64,000 nt of DNA from UBA1765 sp045629945. Its GTDB lineage: Bacteria; Fibrobacterota; Fibrobacteria; Fibrobacterales; Fibrobacteraceae. How positions within the stretch are numbered: position 1 is the first letter of the stretch; every line of letters begins with the position of its first letter. Positions 16,240 to 26,582 of the stretch are shown in pieces. Where the stretch lies: NCBI GenBank assembly GCA_045629945.1, contig JAZQSE010000012.1, forward strand, positions 21,051-85,050, given 5' to 3'. A model generated the notes under the pieces. It saw only the letters and a program-made list of their open reading frames with translations, was not told the DNA's origin and ran no database searches. The position numbers and the translations under genes are program-made.

Positions 16240-17409
16240 ATGTCTGATCGTTTTATCGTGACTGGTAATTTCACGGATGACCCGTTTGCTATTGATATGG
16301 CTCAATACATTGGTCTTCGTGAAGACATTTCCGATATGGTTTCTCTAAAAACCTTTGCCAATTCTGAATTCTGCCCTCGTTATATGCTTGATGCAGACGA
16401 TATGGAAAATATCGGGAATCGTTTAGAAGGAAAAATTGTTTTAATCTGCTCTGTTTCAAACCATGAACGCAGCCGTAATGATTATGCTATGCGTAATTGC
16501 ATTCTTGCTCGTGCGGCAAAAGATAACGGAGCAGAACAAGTGGTGCTTGTAGAACCAGACCTTTTCTATAGTGCTCAAGACCGCGGTCCTCATCGTATAG
16601 GTGAACTTGAAAAAGACAGACCAGACGTTGATTTAAAGAAATTTGATGGTCAGGCTTTTACTTCTCTTCTTTATGCTGAACTTCTGAAAAAATCTGGTGT
16701 AGATGCAGTAGTAACCGTTCACAACCACAGTATCAAGGTACAGAATCTCTTTGCTGAAATTTTTGAAGGAAATTTCCACAACTTGATTCCAACTGAAGTT
16801 TACGCTCATTATATCAAAACATCCAACTTTGTACAAACCGGTAAAGATGGCGACAACTTAGTAATAGTTGCTCCGGATAAAGGAGCAAGGCCATTTATGA
16901 ACGCCGTCTTTGATTCTTTGCAATTATCTGAATGCAAACGCGTGGTTATGGATAAAGTCCGTACTGGCGAACGCGAAATCAGTATGACTTTTAACCCAGA
17001 ATTATCTGACATTAGTATTGAAGAAATTGAAGGGAAAGATGTCATCGTATTTGACGACATGGTTCGCACTGGTACAACCATCGTTCAATGCTGTGAACAT
17101 ATTAAGAAAGGCAATCCAAACCGTGTTTGCTTTGGCGTAACGCATTTTCATACAAGTCCGGAAGCTCGTGAAAAATTAAATAGCCCTGCTATTGATGAAA
17201 TTCTCACGACATCGACTCTTCCAGATATTATGAACCGCGATTGCCAAGGCCGCCTTCGTCGTAAACTTACCGTGATGAAACTTGGAAAATGGCTTGCTCG
17301 TCATATTATGGAAATGTATGGTTTAAATGACGGACGTTTCCAAAAAGACTTCTACAAAGTCGATATGAGTTCCAAGAACCCTCGTTGGCCGCCTCCTAAT
17401 TTCTATTAA
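16240..17409 (+). CDS. prs: Ribose-phosphate pyrophosphokinase, long divergent form
   Basis: This enzyme makes PRPP from ribose-5-phosphate and ATP for purine, pyrimidine, His and Trp synthesis. The PRPP-binding signature VIVFDDMVRTGTT lies near residues 269-281, and the N-terminal half keeps the FANSE and VSNHERSRNDYAM segments of the ATP site. At 389 residues it is longer than the usual 310-320. The extra length lies mainly in the linker and the C-terminus (LGKWLARHIMEMYG, ending RWPPPNFY), as in a divergent subfamily of some gut anaerobes. AAAAGGA site before the ATG. Confidence 0.9.
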   Translation: MSDRFIVTGNFTDDPFAIDMAQYIGLREDISDMVSLKTFANSEFCPRYMLDADDMENIGNRLEGKIVLICSVSNHERSRNDYAMRNCILARAAKDNGAEQVVLVEPDLFYSAQDRGPHRIGELEKDRPDVDLKKFDGQAFTSLLYAELLKKSGVDAVVTVHNHSIKVQNLFAEIFEGNFHNLIPTEVYAHYIKTSNFVQTGKDGDNLVIVAPDKGARPFMNAVFDSLQLSECKRVVMDKVRTGEREISMTFNPELSDISIEEIEGKDVIVFDDMVRTGTTIVQCCEHIKKGNPNRVCFGVTHFHTSPEAREKLNSPAIDEILTTSTLPDIMNRDCQGRLRRKLTVMKLGKWLARHIMEMYGLNDGRFQKDFYKVDMSSKNPRWPPPNFY

Positions 17410-17464
17410 TTTTTTTGTTGAACCTCAATAAAATTGGATTCACTTTTCAATAAAAAGGAACCCT

Positions 17465-18799
17465 ATGAAAGTCACTAGCAGCGACCGCTTAGAAAAACTT
17501 CTACCGGATTCTCCAATCCAAAAAATTACTACCCCGATCGAACGCTTGCTTCGAATGGAAATGACGGGTGGCATAGTTCTTATTGTAATGACTATCGCCG
17601 CGCTATTGTGGGCAAATCTTTCTCCAGATTCCTACAAGCACTTTTTCCACCAAGCAGTTTCATTGACTATAGGGTCTTGGACCGGTTCTGCTGACTTACA
17701 TTGGATTATTAACGATGCTTTAATGACCCTTTTCTTCTTTGTGGTTGGCTTAGAAGTGAAAGGTGAAATCACTTATGGAGAGCTAAAAGACCCAAAAGCG
17801 GCAAGTTTGCCTATTATTGCAGCCGCTGGCGGTATGCTCGCTCCGGCGCTCATATTCTTAGCTCTTTGCCCTATCGATGCAACTCGTGGCTGGGGAATTC
17901 CTACAGCAACCGATATTGCTTTTGTCGTTGGCTGTATGGCAATTCTTGGCAAAAAAGTGCCACATGCTTTACGCGTTATGATTCTGACTCTTGCCATTGC
18001 TGACGATATCGGGGCCATTCTCGTGATTGCTATTGGCTACCCTTCTGGCGATGGCGTTGTATTTACAGCTCTTGGCGTTGCATTTGCTTGTCTTGTCTTA
18101 ATCAACGTTCTTTTCCGTTTAGGTGTTCGTTCCTTTATGATTCACCTTGTTTTGGGAATTGTTGTCTGGGCAGCATTTGTAAAAAGTGGCGTTCACCCAA
18201 CAATTGCAGGTGTTCTTCTTGGCCTTTCTATCCCGGCAAAATCTATTGTCGGTAGTGAAACACTTGCTAATTACACTGCACGAATCGGTAACTTCTTACA
18301 AGGTGGCCCAGCCATTGACAGCCACCAGAAATTTGAAATTTTTAATACTCTGAAAAAAGGGGCTCGTGAAAGTGTACCTTTACAAGAACGCCTTTATAAA
18401 ACATTGAATCCTTGGGTAAATTATCTGATTATGCCAGTTTTTGCTCTTGCAAATGCCGGTGTAGAAATCAAACTTGGTGGCGGTATTGAAGTTCCTGTGT
18501 TGATTGCTGTTGCTGTTGCTTTGATTGTAGGAAAACCTATCGGCATTTTCATTTTCTCTTTCCTTGCTGTAAAAATCGGTATTTCAAAAAGACCTTCAGG
18601 GTATTCTTGGGCAACGCTTCTTGGTGGCGGTATGCTTGCAGGTATCGGTTTCACCATGGCTCTGTTTGTGTCAAGCCTTGCATTTGAACCAGGTTTACGC
18701 CAGGATTCAGCTAAACTCGGCATTTTACTTGGAAGCATTACGGCCGCATTGATAGGAACCATTTACCTTTCAATACTTGGCAAAGCACAAAAGAAATAA
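17465..18799 (+). CDS. nhaA: Na+/H+ antiporter NhaA
   Basis: NhaA exports sodium in exchange for protons at the inner membrane. The 444-residue protein carries the family signatures: FFFVVGLEVK, ATDIAF with Asp150, and AIADDIGAI with the ion-binding pair Asp180/Asp181. About a dozen membrane segments can be seen. The N-terminus is about 30 residues longer than in E. coli, and a hydrophilic loop (about 280-310) is enlarged. The AAAAAGGA ribosome site sits before the ATG. A terminator follows. Confidence 0.95.
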   Translation: MKVTSSDRLEKLLPDSPIQKITTPIERLLRMEMTGGIVLIVMTIAALLWANLSPDSYKHFFHQAVSLTIGSWTGSADLHWIINDALMTLFFFVVGLEVKGEITYGELKDPKAASLPIIAAAGGMLAPALIFLALCPIDATRGWGIPTATDIAFVVGCMAILGKKVPHALRVMILTLAIADDIGAILVIAIGYPSGDGVVFTALGVAFACLVLINVLFRLGVRSFMIHLVLGIVVWAAFVKSGVHPTIAGVLLGLSIPAKSIVGSETLANYTARIGNFLQGGPAIDSHQKFEIFNTLKKGARESVPLQERLYKTLNPWVNYLIMPVFALANAGVEIKLGGGIEVPVLIAVAVALIVGKPIGIFIFSFLAVKIGISKRPSGYSWATLLGGGMLAGIGFTMALFVSSLAFEPGLRQDSAKLGILLGSITAALIGTIYLSILGKAQKK

Positions 18800-18833
18800 A
18801 AACTGTTTTTTATTTTCTCTCTTCACGGAAAGT

Positions 18834-18854
18834 CGCTTATTTTTAAGCGTTTTT
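18834..18854 (+). terminator. Terminator of nhaA
   Basis: A six-base-pair stem CGCTTA/TAAGCG with a T4 loop is followed by T5. Confidence 0.65.
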
Positions 18855-18944
18855 AAAGGTTTTTCTCGTGTTTTAAATCTAGATAATTTCTATTTTGTGG
18901 GCGCTTTATTTTCTTAATGCGAAACTTTCGCAAAGAAGCTTATT

Positions 18945-21900
18945 TTGAAGAAAAACATTTTGGTTCGCATCTCGCAAATCGGGTTTGTCGGGTTACTATC
19001 CGCTGCCGTATTTTCTTTTGCACAAAGCGATAACACAAAAGATTCTTCTGAATACAAATCTCCTGTCCAGTACTTTGATTTGCCGCCAAATGTCACTCCT
19101 CTTGATGGGTTGTTACCAAGTGGTGGTATTGGACAAAGTAATTCTTTAATGTCTTCTCCAAGAAACATTATTCAAGATCATGAAATTGATGTTGGAACAA
19201 GAAGTCTTGAAGTTAAAGAAAAATACGTAAACCCCTTATCAAAAGATACAACAGAACTTTGGTCTGCTAGTTACCCAGAACTTGCTGATTATGTAAACGA
19301 TATGTACGATATCGGGTTAAATCGCCTTTGGCTTAACTCGCTTATCGGAAACAAAAATGATGGTTACACACCACCAGAAAAAGGTTCTGAATTTGATATT
19401 TCTATCCCTGTTCCAATGCCTGCCTGGATGAAAACTTTTGGTTTTGATAAACCAAAATTATTTTTGCAAGGGACAATGGATATTCGTTTGAAAGGGTATG
19501 GCGAATACGATGACGCCCCCGGTAGTACTGAACGCAGTTTATTCCCTTCGCCTTCACTTTCTTATGACCCTAGCTTTATGGTCAAAGGAAAAATCGGGCC
19601 TTATGTGACAGTTGAAATAAACAATGTTGAAAGTGGCCTTGGCGTAAAAAACCAGGTGCGCGTTGTTTATGAAGAATCTTACAAAGGCGAATTTGAAGAT
19701 TACATTTTACAAAGAATTGAAGCCGGTACAACTTCTTTAAGTCTTAGTGGTACAGAATTAACTGGTTATTCTGAAAATCACCAAGGATTGTTTGGCATTA
19801 AAGCCGATTGGAAATTCGGCGACTGGAATGTAACCACTATTGCTTCTCAAGATGGAGGCAGTCAAGAGTCTTACACAATCAATGCAAGCGAAAGTACTTC
19901 TGAATTCCAAATTTTAGATAAGAACTTTTTGGCCTATCGTTATTATTTCTTGAATCACGAAGCAAGAAATAATTATATCAGCGCAGGTATTGCCGGCAAA
20001 ACAACGGCTTCTTATGCAGCAACAGGGCTTAAACTTTATAAGAGAAGTAACCTTAATTCAACAGAAGATGTTTTGGATAATATTACTGTTGTGTATGTTA
20101 CGCCATCAGGACAAACCATTGAAAAGTCTGTTGAACGCATGACAGAAATCCCTGCTAAAGATTACTCCTATGATTCAAAAACCGGTATCCTGAAAATTTC
20201 TGGAGCCAATCGCAATACATTGATTGCGGCTAGTTGGAGTGGTGATGGCACAGGGCGACCGGGGACAACTGTTCGCGATGGTTCCCGCCTTGTACTTATA
20301 CAATGGGATGCTACTCTTTCAGAATTAAAAGACATTGACAAGTTGATGCTTCGCAATGTTTATTCTGTTGGTATTTCTGATGAAAGTGCTTCTAGTTTTG
20401 TTTTAAGAATGAAAACAAAGTCAGGCATCAGCGGCGATTACTTAAAACGCCTTCGTGTTGCCGACACCACAACAGGCGCTCCTTTAGTTAATGACGCGAC
20501 CATTTTTAGAAAAAATTCTACTGGTGGTTATAGCGGAGAAATGTGGTTGCCTTGCTTGCCTGCAAAAGAATACTCTGGCGCAAACGCAGCTGAACGTGCA
20601 AGACAAAACTGTCTTGAACCTTTAAGGAACCTTGATTCTTCTGCAGCAATGGCTCAGCTCTATACATTGCCTGTTCCAAACCTAAATCGTTATTCAAGCA
20701 AGTTCTATTTTGAATCTGTCGGAAAGCGTCGCAGTTCTACTATCAGCGTAAGAGACCAGAACTCTAGCCATTCGGTGAGTGCCGGAGCTTGTATGGACAT
20801 TTCTCCAGGAACTGAAAAACTTAAAGCTGGTTCAGAAGTTCTTGTTCGTGATATTGACTACGAAGTAAACTATGAACTAGGTCAAATTGAATTATTAAGT
20901 GATAGAGCGCTTGACCCGAATAAAGAAATTACTGTCACATTTGAATGTGAACCTTTATTTGAAATAGACAACAAGGTTTTACTAGGAGCTAGAGCGGAAC
21001 TTCCTTTAACTTATTATGGTTTTGGTGAAGGTTCTTTATTTGGTGTTACAGCTCTTTATAAAAGCCAAAGTACAACAGCCTCCACTCCAACTCTTGGAAA
21101 CGAACCATTCTCCAGTTTCTTATGGGGCATGAATTTACGTTTACAAGACACTTCAAAAATCATTACTAAAATGATGGGAGCTATTCCCTTCCTTTATTCC
21201 AAAGCTCCTTCCACCTGGCGGTTTGAAACTGAATTTGCAAGTAGCTATCATAATCCAAACACTAATGGCAAAAAGACCGCATTACTTGAAGATTTTGAAT
21301 CCACAGTCACTGGATTAATGTATCCTCTTACAAGGCTTTCTTGGTACCAAGCATCTCCTCCAGGTGGTATTTCTAGTAATATCGGAACTTATATCCCAGA
21401 CCAGGATTACAGACACCAAGGGGAATTTATTTGGCATAGCAACACCACAGAACTTTACAAATACATTTACCCAAATGTCGGCGATTCTGAAGTAGATAAC
21501 CAAAGGCTTTCTGTTTTAAAATTGACACTTCGTCCAAATGACAATTTAATGGGAAAAAGCTGGGGCGGTATTATGCGACCCAACAGCGCTTATTACCAAG
21601 ACTTAAGCGAAATGCGTTATGTTGAAGTTGTAGCTCGCGGAAATGTTGGTTCTCTTTATTTGGATCTTGGTTTATTGAGTGAAGACATTTCTATTAATGG
21701 TTATGCTCCTAACGATAATTTTGATGGTGAAAATACTTTAGGAACAACAACTGCTTTACACGACAAAGGTCTTGATGGCATTTCAGGCTCTGAAGAAACC
21801 AGACTCGTTTGGGATTGTCGTATTGAAGGCTGCGTTTCTACAGAATTAACTTCTGCAAATGTTAACCCAACTTTGACAGATATTGCTCAAGATAATTACA

Positions 21901-24900
21901 GCGACGATTATGATGAAGATAGCGATCCGCCACGTTTAATAAATGGAACAGAAGACAACTCTGGTGAACGCGCTTATGATACTGAAGACATAAATAGAAA
22001 TGGTTCTCTTGACACAGACATTAGCTTTGTCCGTTATCGCATTGACCTTTCTAGTGATGACCCGACACAATATGAAGAACTTAAAAATGGTTGGCGCCGT
22101 TGGAGAATTCCACTTGACCAATACGACACAATTGTTTCTGCAAGTGGAAATGGGTACAAGACAATTCTTTCAGAAGCTCTTTTCTCAAGAATCTGGCTTG
22201 GCAATTTAAATCCAGGCGTTGCAGAAGCTAAAGTTCAAATTGTTAATCTTGGTGTTGTTGGAAATAGTTGGGAAGCAAATGATGTTTCTGATATGTATGT
22301 CACGTCTTCTACAGAAAATTCTCAAGTGGTTGATGTCAATGGAAATGAAATCAATATTTCTCAAACGGGTTCAACTCTTGATTCTTCTTTCTTGCAAGTC
22401 ACAACGATAAATAACCGTGAAGATGCAGGAACTTATTTTAAATCACCAAATACATCTTCTGAACGCGATTCAGAGACCAACGCAGCCTTAAAAGAAACAG
22501 CTCTTGTTCTTGATTATAAAAACCTTTCGCCAGGCCAAGAAATTGGCGTTACCAGAATTTTCGAATCAGATGTTAAAGATTTGACAAGCTATAAAACCAT
22601 TAAAATGGAAATCCATTACGAAACCGAAGCTGAGAAAGTTCCTGTCCGTTTTGCAATCCAAATGGGTGAAGGTTCTTTAGAAGGTTCCTCTAATTATTAC
22701 GAATGGAGTTTCCGTCCAGTAAAATTCTCTTGTACATCTTCTGAACGCATTGAAGATTGTCATGAAATGAACTGGTTAGATAATGCTTTTGCTATGGCTA
22801 TCAAATCCTTTACCGATATGAAAATCGGACGCACTCCTCCTTATACAGAACCTGTTGAAGTTGATTTAGGCGGAGAACGCGAAGAACGTTTGAAATTAGT
22901 TGGCAACCCTTCTATGACATCTGTTGACTGGATTCGCTTTGTTATTATTGCTGACGAAGACGCTTCACCAGCTGATTTAAAAGGAACTTTCTGGTTAAAC
23001 GATTTGCGCCTTTCAGGAATGGATTTAGATTGGGGCTACGCTGCTCGCGTTTCTGGCCAAATGAATTTTTCAGATTTCGCCACCGTTTCCGGAGCCATGC
23101 GTTATCAAGACGGTGACTTTGCAACTCTATCAACAACAGGTGGTTCTCCAAAGCCAAAACTTTCTGATGCAGCCTCTCAATTAGATGTAGCTGGTGACAT
23201 CAGTTTTAGCTTAAATAAATTTTTCCCAGACCAGAATGGTTTCCACATTCCAATGGGACTTGGTTATAGTAGCGTTACTGAACGCCCTTACATGAAGCCT
23301 ACTGACGACATGCTTCTTGAAAGAGAATATTTCGATGACCTGGTATCTGACATGGTACAAAACAAATTAGATGTCCATAAAAATTCTGAAGAAGAAGATT
23401 TAAGAAACGAAGCTCGTTCAAAAGGTTATGAAAGTTATTCTAAAAACCGCAACTTCAGCATTAGTTATAGCAAAGACTATATTCCTAACGACAATTTATT
23501 GCAAGAATATTTAACACAGATTTTCCTTGAACGCCCGGCTTTCAGTTATTCTTATAATGAATCGGAAAATCGTTCTACAACAAGTGCCGATTCTTCTTAT
23601 TCATACAGAACCGTTATTGAATATAAACTCGGGACTTACAACAAATTCAATTTCAAACCTTTCTCTTCTCTTGGCCGCTTCCGTTATTTACGTCCGCTTT
23701 CAGAATCTGCTTTTGAACCATGGCCACAAACGTTTGACTTGACATTGTTTGACTTTAGTTATGTCCGTTACGTTGATCAAGAACGCGACCCGGATTTTGT
23801 AGAACCACAAGTAGATAAAGTCGTTACATTTACTGCTGACTTAACACACAAAGCAAATATCCGCTGGAATATTTTCTCTTTCCTGAATGCTAGCTACAGC
23901 ATAAATGTAAAACGCGATATGTTAGCCGATAGAGAAGCGTTTGTCAAAGAAAACTTCTTTACAGGACGTGACGGCTCTTTATTTGCCGCTGATGAAATTT
24001 TTGCTTGGGACCACACAGACAGAAAAGTTTATGTCTCTGCTGATAGTATTGTGGCTATCCCTTACGATACAATTCCGCAAATCAATGCTGCCGGCGACAC
24101 AATGGCTATTGACATGCAAAACCCTGACTCATATAAAATTTTATATGACACAACAACATTCTATAAAGTGGATAGTTTAGGCAAAAAAGATTACGGCCCG
24201 AAATATGGCATTTTAAAACACGAACGCGTGCGCAACAGACAATTCCGGGTGAACTTCACTCCAAATATTATTCCGTTCTTGCCTATAAATATGACTTTCA
24301 ATACAGACTTTACTCAGCAAAAAACAATCCCTGATGATTTTAGTCTTTATGATGAAACCATGGTAGAAAAGAATTTCTGGACTATTTCACAAACAAACCG
24401 TTTTGAATTTGTTCCAAGTTTCCGTTTCATTACATTTATGGAATTATTTGGCAAAGGCAATGCCGCTCAGAAATTCTTTGAAAAATTGAAATGGCGTGAA
24501 CTAAGAATGAACTGGACAACTAGTTTGTCTACAATCGGTGAAAACTTTACACTTGCCCAACTCTACGAAGAACAAGGGGTGAATCCTTTACAATACTATC
24601 TCTATGGTTTAGGTATTGGTAATGGTTACCGCAATCGTGGCCTTTGGAATATTATTTCTGGCGATATGGGACTTGACCATCGCGACGACTACAAAGACTT
24701 TGCTGAATACAGAAACCGTCACGTAGATACTCTTGTTTACCAAGGGAATTTTACACACGCCGTTTCTCGTTCTCTACAATTATCAACTGGCTTTACTTTG
24801 CCTTTCTGGAGTATTGGTATAACCGGTGACTTGCAATGGAAACAAGATTTCTCTCAATCTCGTGAATACCCTCTTTATACCGATAGTACATTGATTTGGC

Positions 24901-25730
24901 CAAAATGGGGAATCGGTATAACCATTCCTAATTTCTCTCAACGCATTAGTTTCTTGAATGGATTCAAGAGCGTTTCTTCAACACACCGTGTTGACTACAG
25001 CCATACAAAGACCGTAAAACCGTTCCAAAGCGCTGAAGACTCTTGGAATACCACTTGGAATTTCAACCCTCTTGTCCGCCTTTCTTTCTTGACGCAAAAA
25101 AATATTCGCATAGATAACAGCGTTCGTTTGAAAATAGAAATGGTTGATAGAAAACCAAAACAAGAAGTTATTGCTCAAACAAACTGGCCAGAAAAAGAAG
25201 AAAACATTGCTGACACCTCTTCTTACTTCTGGGAAACTCCATGGATGCATACTGCCTTATATAAAGATTTTGGTATAAATATTGGCGATGACTTAACCAT
25301 TACCTACCCATTAAAAACGAAAAGAGGTTTCCAACTCTGGAAATGGTATATCAAACTTGATAATGACATTGATTTAAAATTCACTGCTGGTTATGATTTC
25401 AGTAAAACCATTCGCCGTTACTATGACCCTGATCCCGGTTTTGATATGTGGAAAAAAGAAAGTGGAACTGACGGCGTGTATAAAGAATGGGAATTTGATG
25501 GTTATAAATACACCGCATACAAACCAAAGTTAGAATTAACCGAAAGAACAGTACCTTCTAGAACGCATGAATGGTTCTTACGACCAAGTGCGGCTTATCA
25601 ATTCAACAAAATGGTTTCCACCAGTGCTTATGTGGAATACAGACAAATTCATGAAAAGCTAGATGACGAAACGGCTCATATTCGCCAAATATTAACATTT
25701 GAACTGGCTTTAATGCTACGCTTTAATTAA
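18945..25730 (+). CDS. sprA: SprA/Sov-type outer-membrane translocon of type IX secretion
   Basis: SprA forms the giant barrel through which T9SS substrates leave the cell. The 2261-residue length fits the family. A signal peptide (about 1-26) opens the protein. Typical SprA segments include QGLFGIKADWKFGDWNVTT (near 281-299), the long conserved middle with repeated KTIKMEIHY and WIRFVII strands, and FWLNDLRLSG near 1350. The C-terminal third is beta-rich and ends ALMLRFN, a terminal barrel strand. No in-frame ATG precedes the signal peptide, so TTG at 18945 is the likely start. No other T9SS gene is adjacent. Its stop shares the palindromic TTAATTAA with the converging rsmG. Confidence 0.9.
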   Translation: MKKNILVRISQIGFVGLLSAAVFSFAQSDNTKDSSEYKSPVQYFDLPPNVTPLDGLLPSGGIGQSNSLMSSPRNIIQDHEIDVGTRSLEVKEKYVNPLSKDTTELWSASYPELADYVNDMYDIGLNRLWLNSLIGNKNDGYTPPEKGSEFDISIPVPMPAWMKTFGFDKPKLFLQGTMDIRLKGYGEYDDAPGSTERSLFPSPSLSYDPSFMVKGKIGPYVTVEINNVESGLGVKNQVRVVYEESYKGEFEDYILQRIEAGTTSLSLSGTELTGYSENHQGLFGIKADWKFGDWNVTTIASQDGGSQESYTINASESTSEFQILDKNFLAYRYYFLNHEARNNYISAGIAGKTTASYAATGLKLYKRSNLNSTEDVLDNITVVYVTPSGQTIEKSVERMTEIPAKDYSYDSKTGILKISGANRNTLIAASWSGDGTGRPGTTVRDGSRLVLIQWDATLSELKDIDKLMLRNVYSVGISDESASSFVLRMKTKSGISGDYLKRLRVADTTTGAPLVNDATIFRKNSTGGYSGEMWLPCLPAKEYSGANAAERARQNCLEPLRNLDSSAAMAQLYTLPVPNLNRYSSKFYFESVGKRRSSTISVRDQNSSHSVSAGACMDISPGTEKLKAGSEVLVRDIDYEVNYELGQIELLSDRALDPNKEITVTFECEPLFEIDNKVLLGARAELPLTYYGFGEGSLFGVTALYKSQSTTASTPTLGNEPFSSFLWGMNLRLQDTSKIITKMMGAIPFLYSKAPSTWRFETEFASSYHNPNTNGKKTALLEDFESTVTGLMYPLTRLSWYQASPPGGISSNIGTYIPDQDYRHQGEFIWHSNTTELYKYIYPNVGDSEVDNQRLSVLKLTLRPNDNLMGKSWGGIMRPNSAYYQDLSEMRYVEVVARGNVGSLYLDLGLLSEDISINGYAPNDNFDGENTLGTTTALHDKGLDGISGSEETRLVWDCRIEGCVSTELTSANVNPTLTDIAQDNYSDDYDEDSDPPRLINGTEDNSGERAYDTEDINRNGSLDTDISFVRYRIDLSSDDPTQYEELKNGWRRWRIPLDQYDTIVSASGNGYKTILSEALFSRIWLGNLNPGVAEAKVQIVNLGVVGNSWEANDVSDMYVTSSTENSQVVDVNGNEINISQTGSTLDSSFLQVTTINNREDAGTYFKSPNTSSERDSETNAALKETALVLDYKNLSPGQEIGVTRIFESDVKDLTSYKTIKMEIHYETEAEKVPVRFAIQMGEGSLEGSSNYYEWSFRPVKFSCTSSERIEDCHEMNWLDNAFAMAIKSFTDMKIGRTPPYTEPVEVDLGGEREERLKLVGNPSMTSVDWIRFVIIADEDASPADLKGTFWLNDLRLSGMDLDWGYAARVSGQMNFSDFATVSGAMRYQDGDFATLSTTGGSPKPKLSDAASQLDVAGDISFSLNKFFPDQNGFHIPMGLGYSSVTERPYMKPTDDMLLEREYFDDLVSDMVQNKLDVHKNSEEEDLRNEARSKGYESYSKNRNFSISYSKDYIPNDNLLQEYLTQIFLERPAFSYSYNESENRSTTSADSSYSYRTVIEYKLGTYNKFNFKPFSSLGRFRYLRPLSESAFEPWPQTFDLTLFDFSYVRYVDQERDPDFVEPQVDKVVTFTADLTHKANIRWNIFSFLNASYSINVKRDMLADREAFVKENFFTGRDGSLFAADEIFAWDHTDRKVYVSADSIVAIPYDTIPQINAAGDTMAIDMQNPDSYKILYDTTTFYKVDSLGKKDYGPKYGILKHERVRNRQFRVNFTPNIIPFLPINMTFNTDFTQQKTIPDDFSLYDETMVEKNFWTISQTNRFEFVPSFRFITFMELFGKGNAAQKFFEKLKWRELRMNWTTSLSTIGENFTLAQLYEEQGVNPLQYYLYGLGIGNGYRNRGLWNIISGDMGLDHRDDYKDFAEYRNRHVDTLVYQGNFTHAVSRSLQLSTGFTLPFWSIGITGDLQWKQDFSQSREYPLYTDSTLIWPKWGIGITIPNFSQRISFLNGFKSVSSTHRVDYSHTKTVKPFQSAEDSWNTTWNFNPLVRLSFLTQKNIRIDNSVRLKIEMVDRKPKQEVIAQTNWPEKEENIADTSSYFWETPWMHTALYKDFGINIGDDLTITYPLKTKRGFQLWKWYIKLDNDIDLKFTAGYDFSKTIRRYYDPDPGFDMWKKESGTDGVYKEWEFDGYKYTAYKPKLELTERTVPSRTHEWFLRPSAAYQFNKMVSTSAYVEYRQIHEKLDDETAHIRQILTFELALMLRFN

Positions 25731-26431
25731 CGAGTCCTTTCAAGAATAGCTAAAGCCCGCTGTTGTGTGCTATTTGGAATTTTATAATAATGCACAGCGT
25801 TTAACTTATAACCATATTTTTCAGGAACTAGAGTCTGCAACTCTTCTTGAATCGCAGGGCCTTTCATAAAATAAACTTTTCCGCCGATTTTCAAGGAGTT
25901 TTCTAAGCGGAGCAAGGTTTTTTCCATCAATTCAAACGCTCGGCTAATCGCGCCATCTATGGGAAGTGTCATGCTATGACTTGTGACTTTATGCCCAAAC
26001 ACGTCTATATTTTTTAGCCCGAGTTTTTCAATCACCATATTCAAAAAATTAACACGATTCGGGCGAGGTTCGCAAAGAGTTAATTGGATTTCTGGATTCA
26101 GAATTTTTAATGGAATGCCAGGGAAACCAGCGCCGCTTCCAATATCAATCATTCGCTTTGGCCAATTTGATTCATAAGCATTTATAATAGTACAATCTGC
26201 ATAATGGCGTTCAACCATCGTTTCAAATGCATTTAACCGAGTTAAATCCTGGTCACCATTATTTTCTCTAAGAAGCGTATGGAATTTCCACAACATCTGA
26301 AGAGTTGCTTTTTCTAATTCCACGCCATGAAATTTCAACAATTTATCTAAACCTTCAACAGAAGGCGTAACTCTTTTACCGCCAAATAATGGAAACGTTG
26401 AACGAGGGGATTTTTTATTCCAATTTTTCAT
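25727..26431 (-). CDS. rsmG: 16S rRNA m7G527 methyltransferase RsmG
   Basis: RsmG (GidB) methylates G527 of 16S rRNA with S-adenosylmethionine. The 234-residue protein has the SAM-binding MIDIGSGAGFPGIPLKI (94-110), the NxxxxRHxxD-type entry (VERHYADC, 73-80) and GAISRAF later. It has about 25 extra N-terminal residues. No mnmG or parA genes are nearby, although rsmG is often next to them. It converges on sprA with overlapping stops. Confidence 0.93.
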   Translation of the reverse strand: MKNWNKKSPRSTFPLFGGKRVTPSVEGLDKLLKFHGVELEKATLQMLWKFHTLLRENNGDQDLTRLNAFETMVERHYADCTIINAYESNWPKRMIDIGSGAGFPGIPLKILNPEIQLTLCEPRPNRVNFLNMVIEKLGLKNIDVFGHKVTSHSMTLPIDGAISRAFELMEKTLLRLENSLKIGGKVYFMKGPAIQEELQTLVPEKYGYKLNAVHYYKIPNSTQQRALAILERTR

Positions 26432-26582
26432 AAATCCAAAATTAAAAATAAATCAAAAATTTTTTGTTCTGTTTTTTAGAAGATAAGCGTTTCTTTTAAA
26501 TAGAGGCAAAAAATAAAACACTCTTAAAAGCGTTTCTCTTTTTACTCTATAAAAGCAACTTCAAAAAAAGGATTTTTTGACC

